Assembly (NCBI GenBank): GCA_963681505.1
Contig: OY811988.1
Location: forward strand, 5,103,607-5,167,606
DNA: 64,000 bases
DNA from: Eunapius fragilis
Lineage: Eukaryota; Porifera; Demospongiae; Spongillida; Spongillidae
Direction: 5' to 3'
Made by a program: the position numbers and the translations under genes
The notes under the pieces: generated by a model
Database searches by the model: none
Seen by the model: only the letters and a program-made list of their open reading frames with translations
Told to the model about the DNA's origin: nothing
Shown: piece after piece, positions 47,746 to 59,400 of the stretch
Numbering within the stretch: the stretch's first letter is position 1
How the letters are laid out: each line of letters opens with the position of its first letter

Positions 47746-47920
47746 CAGTCTACCCTCGATATAGTCCGGGCTACGGAAACCCCCAAACTAGCGGACTGTA
47801 GGACAAACGGATAATAGCGATGCGAAGTTTAGCTTACGAAGGGTTAGTAGTTGGCAAGAAAAATAGCGGACATTATCGCGGATGGACTGTATCGAAGCGG
47901 ACACTATCGAGGGTAGACTG
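47746..47920. mobile_element. 175-bp pogo/mariner-like MITE with TA target duplication
   Basis: CAGTCTACCCTCGATATAG at the left is mirrored by CTATCGAGGGTAGACTG at the right, flanked by TA on both sides (47744-47745 and 47921-47922). Inner CGGACTGTAG / CGGACACTATC words extend the symmetry. CAG termini with TA duplication suit a pogo/Tigger-type Tc1-mariner MITE. Confidence 0.88.
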
Positions 47921-48191
47921 TATTGTTGACACTGCATGTTGTTTGATACCAAATTTTAATATTATAGCATGTCATGAAATAATGTAGGAAGTAACAGTTT
48001 TAAAATTATGTAGTGAGTTATTAATACTTAAAATTGCTGTGACCTTCTGCTAGTGTTTTCAAGTTTGAAATATTAACTAAATTTAGTAAAACTTCAATAG
48101 AGTATGATAATTTTTCAAACCTCCATTTACGTGATCTCTCATAATTAAATGTTACTGTACATTATTATGGACACCCTTTTGATCACATTAA

Positions 48192-49473
48192 CCATACATT
48201 GATCAATGATAACCCCAGTTATCGTACGATAACCGGGGTTATCAATTTTTGTTTTCGATTTGTCTTTCGTGGAGCTAGAGTGATTTGCGTTAAAAACCTA
48301 TTGGCATTGATCTCTAGCGTACTAATGATCGTATTCAATAAGTGTTTTGCCAATTTCATTACCTGGAGTTGGGGTGTGAATAAAAATAGGGCAGCAGTTG
48401 TACTGAAAATTTACGCATCGGTACAATGAAAGCGCCAAAGGTTGGGGACAGAGTACAGCCAACTGCAGCAGCGGCGATGGGCAAAAAGCTAGCAATACAA
48501 CGCTACGGAGCTAATGCAAAGGCCAAAAAGCTTTCAGGTGAATTTATAGCTTCAGAGGGTAGTGGACGTGGGTGCAAATGGAGGGTACACTGGGACGATG
48601 TCAAAATCGGAGAATCCGTTCAAAGTTCTAAGGTACTGGAGAATGCTGGGTCTGTTGAGGAGATCGAAGATAATGTAGTCATGGCTGATCATGATTCAGA
48701 CGAAGAGCTGCTGGCAGAAGAGGCGGAACCAGAAATGGAAAAAGGCGGGGAACCATCACAATCGACCCGTTAGTTGTCAAAGGCATCAAATGGACCATCG
48801 ATAATAGATGTAGATGAATCATTGGTGCATGATATTGTTCTGCTTGCTGAACACCCCAAGTATGTTAGAAGTAAGAACACACCAGTAGTAGCAAGAAGGC
48901 CTTATTTAGATGTCATGTATGCAGGAATATGGCTGCGATGTACTGCAAGACATGAACAATGTCTATACCACACAACACCAACGAATGGTGATTGCTGTGT
49001 GCAGCATCACATCTGCACGCAAGTCAAGGTGCATCAATTATCACCATGCATGGAGCGAGTATTTAATGCTTGTGCCAAGGGAATTGACACGTACATGTAC
49101 CCAGACCAATAAACGGTTCCTTTCAATATTGCTTTCTGCTGTATCATTGATCACCCTGATGAAAATACTCATAAGAATGACATTATATAGGTGTAGTACA
49201 AGTATAGTAACATGAATATTGTGCACAATGAGGCTAAGATTGCATTCTTTTTTTCTAGTTGTACCTAAGAGGTAACCACAATAAGGTCGTTGTGAATGTG
49301 CATGCATCAATCATAACTCTCATAAGGTAATTACAACTAATGACTATTTATATTTCATCAGATCATGGATACACCTTTTAGTGCAATTGTAATTATTAAA
49401 TCTAGTTCTGAAGACTCAAAACGTAGTGCTGAAGTTTGATAACTGGAGTTATCAAATCTTGATCAATCTATGA
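48192..49473. mobile_element. 1.28-kb TTAA-flanked transposon carrying a decayed ORF
   Basis: TTAA stands at both edges (48188-48191 and 49474-49477). The ends CCATACATTGATCAA and TTGATCAATCTATGA are inverted, and each is followed inwards by a GATAACC/TCCAGTTATC palindrome. TTAA duplications are used by piggyBac and Kolobok elements; which one cannot be said. It contains the ORF at 48426. Confidence 0.65.
48426..49112 (+). pseudogene. transposon-borne ORF split by one TAG, unrecognised
   Basis: ATG 48426 opens 115 codons with VGDRVQPTAAAAMGKK, a WRVHWDDVKIG segment suggesting a small SH3/Tudor-like barrel, and an acidic tail (DSDEELLAEEAEPEME). TAG at 48771-48773 ends it, but the same frame continues for 112 codons (IIDVDESLVHDIVLL, RRPYLDVMYAGIWLRC) to 49112. 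It is therefore probably one roughly 228-residue protein broken by a nonsense change. It sits within the TTAA-flanked unit. The function is unknown; a DNA-binding accessory or a transposase N-terminus is possible. Confidence 0.45.
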
Positions 49474-49893
49474 TTAAAGTTAATTAGGTCTATTCACTAA
49501 AATTTTGCCGCCCTTCAAAGTACAGGATTTTTAGCTTCATCCGCCTATCAGAAGTTATTCAAACACTGTTGATTCATTCCTGGACACCTGTTGAGTAAAA
49601 ATATAAATAACCACCTGATAAGGTGATTATAATCGGATGTGGTGCTAACTTCCAAGTGGTAATGAATTGTGGTTTGAAAACAGCAGAGTGGTGTAACCAA
49701 TGTGCACACATCTGGGCAAGTGATGGAATATGTACCATAAATAATTACATAAATAATTAGTTACAATACTTTCATGCACACACACACACATGCACACACA
49801 CATCCATACACAATTAAGAAAACCCATATCAGCAAGAACAGATTGATAACCACAGGCACATAAAACAATCAACCATACTTTTGACAGATCGTA

Positions 49894-52307
49894 CTAATCT
49901 GAAGGACACGGAGACTTGCGTTTTTTTCTTTTCTTCTCCTTGGTAGGGCGTCCATCACGTGGCACATGGCTTAAATGTATAACGATGGACGGAGACACAC
50001 TGGCTGATGGAATAGCCGATGCAACATACGGGGAAGATGTTGTCTCAAAGTGTGGGGTTTCTACTACTGTAGTCACATCAATGGAACCTCCTGATTCCTC
50101 ACCACTTTTATCACTCCTTCCAGAAGTCCTGTGCTTTTCCTTCTTCTTCTTTTTTTTCTTCTTCTTTGCCCTTTTTATCACATCTTCAGTCCCAACAACC
50201 TCTCTGGTCATAAATGATGTGTGAACGCTCTGTGGTGCGCCATGCGTCACGTGCATGCCGACAGAAGAAAATGGAGAGGGCTGGTGTGTTGTGTGTGGCA
50301 AAGGACCTGAATACGAGGATTTCAGCACCTGAGCAGCAGGGACCGGCGGAAAGTGAATGCTGTGGGGAACAGTGATCACTTTGTCCTTGGCTTCGGGGTT
50401 CTCATGCCTTCGCTTTGATGTCTTCTTTTCCTTTTCTAGTGAGTTTATTCCTTTTGTTTTGGAAACATTGGCAAGGATCATCATTGCATCCTCTTCAGTT
50501 GGTGCTTGAGGAGGAGCGGGAAAATCCATAATGATAGGTGCTTGTTTGAAACGATGCAAATCAGGCACTGATTCCACTGCATCAGGCTTTGAATGATCAG
50601 GAGAGTTGAAGACTGGAGAGATTTTTTTGAAGCATAAAACAATAGTATTACACAATAGTACATGTATGTAAAGTAGCATAACACGCATTACTGTAGAGCT
50701 CTCCTACAACCATACTTTGCAGTATGGGAGATGGTTCAGATCAGCTTGTAACAACTACCTGTGCAGCAATGCAGCATCCATTTTTACTAGAGCAACGATC
50801 ATGACACATGGCAGGAATCACATGACACATGGCAGGAATCACATGACACATGGCAGGAATCACATGATACATGGCAGGAATCCCATGGCAGGAATCACAC
50901 GACACATGGAAAGAATCACATGGCAGGAACCACATGACACACAGCAGGAATCACATGATACATGGCAGGAATTACATAACACATGGCAGGAATTACATAA
51001 CACATGGCAGGAATCACATGACACATGGCAGGAATTACATAACACATGGCAGGAATCACACGACACATGGCAGGAATCACATGACACATGGCAGGAATCA
51101 CATGATGCACACTGTATGGCAGGAATCGCATGTCAATTTAGCACACGCTTTGTATACTGCACGCGCACATGGTCACTTGAAATATATACGTAAGCATACA
51201 GGGCGATATAAAGTTCTACCTCCCTCCCGAGCTGTCTTCCCTTGTATGCTGGGTAAATATAACTACTAGAATAAAACGACCAATGACGTGTGCCGAAGTG
51301 ACAGAGCTAAAAGTGAAGCCATGCACTCGCAGTACACATCTTTTGACCAACTAAGAGGGTTTGCTTGAACAGTTAGTTTCGTCTGCTTTCACGTTCTGTA
51401 ACCATCACTATAATGATAAAACAATATGTGGATTGAGGCAGCGAAACAGGACCTAGGACACATTTTTTCAAGTTTTGTATTCTATACATGTAAGAGACAC
51501 AGGTCTATGTCATTTACAACTTCCTTCTTACACACCATGCAGAAATTAGTCTTTCCATAATGGAGTTACAGTGGCCTGAAATTTTATTATTAGGTATACA
51601 CTTTAATTGCACGTGTCAACTTTGACGCTCATTTTTCATAATATGCGCTAGGTCCCTTTTTGCTGCCTCGATCCCACATGACCATTCATGTCACATACAC
51701 ACACACACATCAACAAAAGGACGGTGACATCCAATGTTCACCCACGCACCTTTATCAGCCAATCCAGAGTCCTCCCTGAGCGGACTGTGTGTATTGTGAG
51801 TGTCAGGTGATCCAGGGGTGTGCGGACGGGTGCCGTCATCCTCCAACTCACAGGGTGGTGCTGTACCCTGTGGGTATGCGCCCTCCTGCGTGTTGCGTGA
51901 GGTGGCAAGATCAGTGCCGTGGGGTGGTGGTGGGTGGTGGTGGTCGTAGGAAGGTGGTTGTTGTTCATTGTAGGAAGGCGGTGGGTGGTGGTGGTCGTAG
52001 GAGGATGGTGCATAAGACGATGCGTTCCTTTTGAGGTAGGAGTTACCGGACTCATCTTCTAGCCTGCTGAAGGTAACAGGGTTGAAGGTTAGCAGGTGGA
52101 GGGGTGGTGGTGGTGGTGGTGGTGGTGGTGGTGGAGGGGTGGTGGTGGTGGTGGTGGTGGTGGAGGGGTGGTGGTGGTGGTGGTGGTGGTGGTGGTGGTG
52201 CAGAGAAATCTACACAAATCACTTCTGACAAAGTCCAAACAATATCAAGGATACATTTACGCTGAGAATATCAATCCAAAAAACCTGGCAGGACCAAGGT
52301 ATGCCTG

Positions 52308-52343
<36 letters not shown>

Positions 52344-52361
52344 GCATGTATGTGTGTGCGC

Positions 52362-52405
<44 letters not shown>

Positions 52406-52841
52406 TAGGGTGAGTATTGCAATCCCAACCAGAAGCAGCTGCGTCTAATTGGGAGTTTACCGTACATATATGTACATGTAACCGTCTCCCCATATTGGTA
52501 TCAATACCCACCTCCTCTCCCCCTCCCAACACAACAAGTTATGCTAGCATTACTCTCACCTTGAAGTGTAATCACGTTGCCTTCTTAGGGGCTGCCCCTG
52601 GTCACCATAGTTGTAACGAGGTCGGTTGTAGGGGTATCCCCTCTTACCACCCATCATCCTGCCATCCCTTCGACCCCTCCTGTTAACAGTGATGAGAGCA
52701 CTAACAATATGCACACACACCCGCACCACCACACTTCCACTACAACACACACACACACACAGAAACAAGCACATACACATAAGCACACACAAAAATACAC
52801 ACACAAACACATGCACATACACCCACTACACACACACCCAA

Positions 52842-52877
<36 letters not shown>

Positions 52878-53168
52878 ACACACACCAACCACGTACATGA
52901 AACCACACCTCCGCGTGTGTCTCTTGTCGTAATCAATTACAGGTACCTGATTATGCCTGGACGGGACAAGATAAAGGTTTACGCAACATTGGCACATTTG
53001 ACATGAGTCGTACCTGGCTGCTTTTTGAACGCATGTTTTGTACCCATCATCCTTTTCGGTATAGCGATTACTAAATCTCACCTCGTAGCGTGCCAGCCTT
53101 GAGCTTATCTCGTCTTCAGATTCATTAATAAGCACATCGGCCAGCATATCGTTGACGCGCAACTGCAT
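49894..53168 (-). CDS. five-exon gene for a disordered Arg/Tyr-rich, Lys-rich protein, divergent from UBE2K
   Basis: Reconstructed from splice sites: exons 53168-53082, 52946-52909, 52679-52560, 52063-51750 and 50612-49894. All have GT-AG borders and the phases (0, 2, 2, 1) agree, giving 1278 nt and 425 residues. Exon 1 (MQLRVNDMLADVLINESEDE) leads through IDYDKRHTRR to a basic Arg/Gly/Tyr block (GGKRGYPYNRPRYNYGDQG). Exon 4 is SY/Pro-rich (SSYDHHHPPPSYNEQQPP), and the last exon has IIMDFPAPPQAPTEEDAM, a nine-Lys run followed by EKHRTSGRSDK, and a basic C-terminus (KEKKRKKRKSPC). Composition suggests a nuclear RNA- or chromatin-associated protein, but I do not recognise the family. Introns hold the 21-bp, GGT, TG and CA repeats. 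The start is about 320 bp from the UBE2K start, implying a shared promoter. The 38-nt exon 2 is the weakest part. Confidence 0.65.
50800..51130 (+). repeat. 21-bp minisatellite, about 15 units
   Basis: Units of the type ACATGGCAGGAATCACATGAC with substitutions and a few length variants. It lies in intron 4 of the minus-strand gene. The unit length is divisible by three, so long His/Thr/Trp/Gly frames appear on both strands without coding meaning. Confidence 0.93.
52096..52200 (+). repeat. (GGT)n with GGAGGGGT interruptions
   Basis: Three blocks of GGT separated by GGAGGGG. It lies in the intron directly upstream, in the gene's sense, of exon 4. Confidence 0.93.
52306..52404 (+). repeat. (TG)n microsatellite, interrupted
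   Basis: TG/GT runs on both sides of an AAGCATGTATG interruption and a GCGCGC core; intronic. Confidence 0.95.
52741..52890 (+). repeat. CA-rich array
   Basis: CA runs with many ACACATAC-type variants in intron 2 of the minus-strand gene. The Cys/Val and His/Thr frames are artefacts. Confidence 0.93.
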
Positions 53169-53487
53169 TTGAAGCGATATGAGGGAGGCCTGATGGCAAC
53201 GTTCAGTATAGACAATTTATGATGGCCAAGCCGCGAGGAGTTCTAATTGGTGCTCATGACCCCATGACTGTACACGTTGCGGTGCTTGTATTCTCAATAA
53301 TTGTAACATCTCAATATAACAATAGCTACACTACGTGTGGCATATACAATGATATATATTTGTACGTACCAACCAGTAAGATAAACGTTCTCTTTGAACG
53401 CGAAGAAAGCGGAAGTATCCAAGAGCAATATATATCGTTATGCAATGCCACGCACATGACAATTCCGTCATCAGTTATTGGGCCAAA
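53169..53487. promoter_or_regulatory. putative bidirectional promoter between the two divergent genes
   Basis: Only 319 bases separate the start codon of the minus-strand gene (53168) from that of UBE2K (53488). No classical TATA box stands out on either strand at a fitting distance. GGGCCAAAATGGCCC immediately around the UBE2K ATG is a palindrome (53480-53494). The head-to-head arrangement suggests shared regulation, as is frequent in compact animal genomes. Confidence 0.5.
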
Positions 53488-56400
53488 ATGGCCCAGCTCC
53501 ATATAACGAGGGTTAAGCGGGAGTTCAAAGAGATCCTCTCCAGCGAAGAGGTGAGAAATTATGCTTGTGATCTCGTCGTTAGGTGAGTAAGTAACGTGCG
53601 TGTGTGAGGTTACTGCCAGTGGTGGTAATGGACCGCTGTTTTGTTTTTATGACCCTATATTGAACTGTGACGTCGGGAATTGTTGCTTAACTCCAGGTTT
53701 CAGGTTAGAAAAAAAAAAAAAGGCTGGTACTTTTTATCCCTGCCATGTACAAGTTTTAAAGGGTTTCCCCCGCTCCACCCCCACACCACCCCTGCCCTCG
53801 CAGTCGGATACTAGTACTGACGTACGTTTGCACGCGCGGCTCCTGGTTAACTGAAGTGGAGACCAAAGGAGAAGGATGTGTAGGACTTACCGCACGAAAT
53901 GTCAGCAGGTTTATGCGGAGAACATGTTCTAGAATTCAGCATTTAGATAGGTGCTCGCCACTATTGGCATGGGTAATGTTTTAACAACGGTTGACACGAC
54001 CAATACCTTCATGCATGACAAGCCCACGTTTGGATGTATTACGAAGAAATTAACGTCTACGTACTTCCATACGTTTTAGCTGACATGATGCATCCGCTGG
54101 ATTTAGAGGAGCTGAAAATGACTGTGCGTGCATGACAAGTAAAATGGCTTCATGTGGACGGTTATTATTGCATGCTGTAATGAGCTGTTAAGGCTGTACG
54201 TTTCGTAGCTATATCCACATGATGCGTACTAGTACTAGTATGTAAGCATGTACGCTGCTCCTAACTTTCTATCTCAGTTGCCTACACCTTGAGGGATTGC
54301 ATAGAGCTTTCCTTCATATATTTTTCCATGGACTGACGATTTTCATAGGAAAGGTGATAGTAAGCAACTATTGTTTAGCACGTGCCTATAGGACCTTATC
54401 ATGAGTCGAATTTCATAATGTTCACTTTGACTACCAGCCGGTACTTCAGCAATAGCTTTAAATAAAAATTAAAAACAACTTCCATCAACAGTTATTCCGG
54501 TAAGTACTCGTGGAGGCTGACTAATCACAAACATGACTTACTTACATGGGCTTGATTTCCTGTCACTAATCGGAGTCCCAAGTTTCAGCATTTTTTTTTG
54601 TACTTCTGCAGACAGGCCAGTACTTGGACACTCTTGGTCTCACAAGACACAATATTTCCACTTAGTTTCAGGTATGCTACAGACTTGGTATTAAATGAAG
54701 AGCTTGGTATGTACCAGCAGTATTGGATGTATTATCATGAGCTGATAGACATCGTTTACCAAAGCTTACCTGGGGCATCTCTTGTGTATACAACACCAGG
54801 TCTTAAAGCAGCTTAGCATATTTCAGTTCTGCCGATTCTTCCATCAAACTTACAGACTAGCCAGTTAATAACACGAGGACAGCAAATTAATGCGATTATT
54901 ACTTTATATCTGACAACAGTAGACAACAAATTAACCTATTATGCAAGTAATAAAAAAAACATTATCCACGAGAAAGCTGGTGGCTTATAGGATCGAAAGG
55001 CAATAGTGGTGTAAAAACCACGGGAACATGATTAACTGAAATAGAATAATGAATTGCGCCTACATTTCAGACACTACTGCGGCTGATGTGTGCAAAATAT
55101 ACGTATTAGCTTGATTAAAAACAGCAGTGACGGTATGGTGTAACTCTGTCATCGTTGGACATGTCCTTCATGAAGTCGCCAAAGAGTTCAAGGCATTTTT
55201 AATACGCCAAGGCGAGGTTTTGTGCGAAATACCTGGGAGACGTAGACATGTAATAGGTTGGAGGTCCCCTGTGTTTACCATTTAAAAGGTAAAGACTAGA
55301 CTCGCTCGGATTAGAGGAAGGATAGAGTGTTCACAGTCATCAATGTACCCTCGGAGGAAGGATAGGGTGTTCACAGTCATCAGTGTACCCTCAGAGGAAG
55401 GATAGAGTGTTCACAGTCATCAGTGTACCCTCGGAGGAAGGATAGGGTGTTCACAGTCATCAGTGTACCCTCAGAGGAAGGATAGGGTGTTCACAGTCAT
55501 CATTGTACCCTCAGAGGAAGGATAGGGTGTTCACAGTCACCATTGTACCCTCAGAGGAAGGATAGGGTGTTCACAGTCATCAGTGTACCCTCAGAGGAAG
55601 GATAGGGTGTTCACAGTCATCAGTGTACCCTCAGAGGAAGGATAGGGTGTTCACAGTCATCAATGTACCCTCAGAGGAAGGATAGGGTGTTCACAGTCAT
55701 CAGTGTACCCTCAGAGGAAGGATAGAGTGTTCACAGTCATCAGTGTACCCTCAGAGGAAGGATAGGGTGTTCACAGTCATCAGTGTACCCTCAGAGGAAG
55801 GATAGGGTGTTCACAGTCATCAGTGTACCCTCAGAGGAAGGATAGGATGTTCACAGTCATCAGTGTACCCTCAGAGGAAGGATAGGGTGTTCACAGTCAT
55901 CAGTGTACCCTCAGAGGAAGGATAGGGTGTTCACAGTCATCAGTGTACCCTCAGAGGAAGGATAGGGTGTTCACAGTCATCAGTGTACCCTCAGAGGAAG
56001 GATAGGGTGTTCACAGTCATCAGTGTACCCTCAGAGGAAGGATAGGGTGTTCACAGTCATCAGTGTACCCTCAGAGGAAGGATAGGGTGTTCATAGTCAT
56101 CATTGTACCCTCAGAGGAAGGATAGGGTGTTCACAGTCATCAGTGTACCCCCAGAGGAAGGATAGGGTGTTCACAGTCATCAGTGTACCCTCAGAGGAAG
56201 GATAGGGTGTTCACAGTCATCAGTGTACCCTCAGAGGAAGGATAGGGTGTTCACAGTCATCAGTGTACCCTCAGAGGAAGGATAGAGTGTTCACAGTCAT
56301 CAGTGTACCCTCGGAGGAAGGATAGGGTGTTCACAGTCATCAGTGTACCCTCAGAGGAAGGATAGGGTGTTCACAGTCATCATTGTACCCTCAGAGGAAG

Positions 56401-59400
56401 GATAGGGTGTTCACAGTCACCATTGTACCCTCAGAGGAAGGATAGGGTGTTCACAGTCATCAGTGTACCCTCAGAGGAAGGATAGGGTGTTCACAGTCAT
56501 CAGTGTACCCTCAGAGGAAGGATAGGGTGTTCACAGTCATCAATGTACCCTCAGAGGAAGGATAGGGTGTTCACAGTCATCAGTGTACCCTCAGAGGAAG
56601 GATAGAGTGTTCACAGTCATCAGTGTACCCTCAGAGGAAGGATAGGGTGTTCACAGTCATCAGTGTACCCTCAGAGGAAGGATAGGGTGTTCACAGTCAT
56701 CAGTGTACCCTCAGAGGAAGGATAGGATGTTCACAGTCATCAGTGTACCCTCAGAGGAAGGATAGGGTGTTCACAGTCATCAGTGTACCCTCAGAGGAAG
56801 GATAGGGTGTTCACAGTCATCAGTGTACCCTCAGAGGAAGGATAGGGTGTTCACAGTCATCAGTGTACCCTCAGAGGAAGGATAGGGTGTTCACAGTCAT
56901 CAGTGTACCCTCAGAGGAAGGATAGGGTGTTCACAGTCATCAGTGTACCCTCAGAGGAAGGATAGGGTGTTCACAGTCATCAGTGTACCCTCAGAGGAAG
57001 GATAGGGTGTTCATAGTCATCATTGTACCCTCAGAGGAAGGATAGGGTGTTCACAGTCATCAGTGTACCCCCAGAGGAAGGATAGGGTGTTCACAGTCAT
57101 CAGTGTACCCTCAGAGGAAGGATAGGGTGTTCACAGTCATCAGTGTACCCTCAGAGGAAGGATAGGGTGTTCACAGTCATCAGTGTACCTTCAGAGGAAG
57201 GATAGGGTGTTCACAGTCATCAGTGTACCCTCAGAGGAAGGATAGGGTGTTCACAGTCATCAGTGTACCCTCAGAGGAAGGATAGGGTGTTCACAGTCAT
57301 CAGTGTACCCTCAGAGGAAGGATAGGGTGTTCACAGTCATCAGTGTACCCCCAGAGGAAGGATAGGGTGTACACCATGCACATCCACATCAGGTGTGGGA
57401 ACATTGCACTTATGTATGTGCGTGTACACCATCCACATCAGGTGTGGGAACATTGCACTTATGTATGTGCGTGTACACCCATCCACAGCAGGGGTGGGAA
57501 CATTGCGCTTATGTATGTGCGTGTACACCCATGCACATCAGGGGTGGGAACATTGCACTTATGTATGTGCGTGTACACCATCCACATCAGGTGTGGGAAC
57601 ATTGCACTTATGTATGTGTGTGTACACCCATCCACATCAGGTGTGGGAACATTGCACTTATGTATGTGTGTGTACACCCATCCACATCAGGTGTGGGAAC
57701 ATTGCACTTATGTATGTGTGTGTACACCCATCCACATCAGGTGTGGGAACATTGTGCTTATGTATGTGTGTGTACACCCATGCACATCAGGGGTGGGAAC
57801 ATTGCACTTATGTATGTGTGTGTACACCCATGCACATCAGGTGTGGGAACATTGCACTTATGTATGTGTGTGTACACCCATGCACATCAGGGGTGGGAAC
57901 ATTGCGCTTATGTATGTGTGTGTACACCCATCCATATCAGGGGTGGGAACATTGCGCTTATGTATGTGTGTGTACACCCATGCACATCAGGGGTGGGAAC
58001 ATTGCGCTTATGTATGTGTGTGTACACCCATGCACATCAGGGGTGGGAACATTGCGCTTATGTATGTGTGTGTACACCCATCCACATCAGGGGTGGGAAC
58101 ATTGCGCTTATGTATGTGTGTGTACACCCATCCACATCAGGTGTGGGAACATTGCACTTATGTATGTGTGTGTACACCATCCACATCAGGGGTGGGAACA
58201 TTGCACTTATGTATGTGTGTGTACACCCATGCACATCAGGGGTGGGAACATTGCACTTATGTATGGGTGTGTACACCCATGCACATCAGGGGTGGGAACA
58301 TTACACTTATGTATGTGTGTGTACACCCATCCACATCAGGGGTGGGAACATTGCACTTATGTATGTGTGTGTACACCCATGCACATCAGGTGTGGGAACA
58401 TTGCACTTATGTATGTGTGTGTACACCCATCCACATCAGGTGTGGGAACATTTGTACACCCATGCACATCAGGGGTGGGAACATTGCGCTTATGTATGTG
58501 CGTGTACACCATCCACATCAGGGGTGGGAACATTGCACTTATGTATGTGTGTGTACACCCATGGACATCAGGGGTGGGAACATTGTGCTTATGTATGTGC
58601 GTGTGCTCACTAACATGTGTACACCATGCACAGGTGGCACACCCTTGTAGCTCAAACCCTTTTATTTGCAAATGTCAAATCTGTTGATGGAACATTAACG
58701 TTTTGCAGTGTGTGATGTGTGCGTGTTCGCTCTGAGCAGAGCTGTGTGCTGGTCACACTGTCTTGTCACCCTCTTCCCCATGCCAACCTCTTCTCCACCT
58801 TGTACCCTCCTCCCTACACTGTGCCTCGCCCCCATGCTATCACCCTCCTCCCCATGCTATTACCCTCCTCCCCATACCTTCCTTCCCCTGCCAGGCCCAA
58901 AAATGTGCCATCAAGGTGGAGATAATTGACGAAAAAGATGTCACCAAACTGAAGGGTGTTATTGCTGGTCCACCAGACACTCCATTTGAAGGTGCGGCTT
59001 AATTAAAACTGTCCATTTATATCATACCTGTTAAATTTAACCCTATAGACATAAGACATATCCAGAGGGGGTGTACAACAATTATTTTGGTATTGTCAGT
59101 GCCTTATATGGTGAAAATTAATTGTGAAATGATTTCATACTTGTGAATATGATTTGGGCACCCCCTCTGAATCCACCTGTGATAGTAAGCTGTCTGTTTA
59201 CCATATATCTACCAGGCTTTTCTCCCAAACTAAAATGACCTCAGGTCCCAGATCTATTTTTACCCTGTAGGTTCTCAACTATCCTAGTGGTCCCCAGACC
59301 TACGTTTTCAGGATTTACCCATCACCAATGATGCCTAAAACACACTATAATCAAATGTACTACTAGTACATGATGTGTGGGCGTCTGTAGGGAACTGTTT

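Noticed and set aside
50717-51269. ORFs with repeated HGRNHMTHGR-type and CHVSCDSC-type peptides
   Set aside because: By-products of the 21-bp minisatellite, whose unit is divisible by three.
52219-53168. Continuous minus-strand ORFs through the TG/CA arrays
   Set aside because: The Cys/Val and His/Thr dipeptide runs come from microsatellites; spliced exons explain the coding parts better.
53219-53506. 95-codon ORF across the divergent promoter
   Set aside because: It overlaps the UBE2K start in another frame and has no recognisable domain; the UBE2K frame is clearly the real one.
55313-57371. CRISPR-like appearance of regularly spaced 40-bp repeats
   Set aside because: There are no unique spacers; the repeats are directly tandem and the context is eukaryotic.
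57343-58687. Three overlapping 400-plus-codon plus-strand ORFs with Cys/His/Thr repeats
   Set aside because: The 50-bp minisatellite lacks stops in all three frames; location in a UBE2K intron and equal openness of every frame argue against coding.
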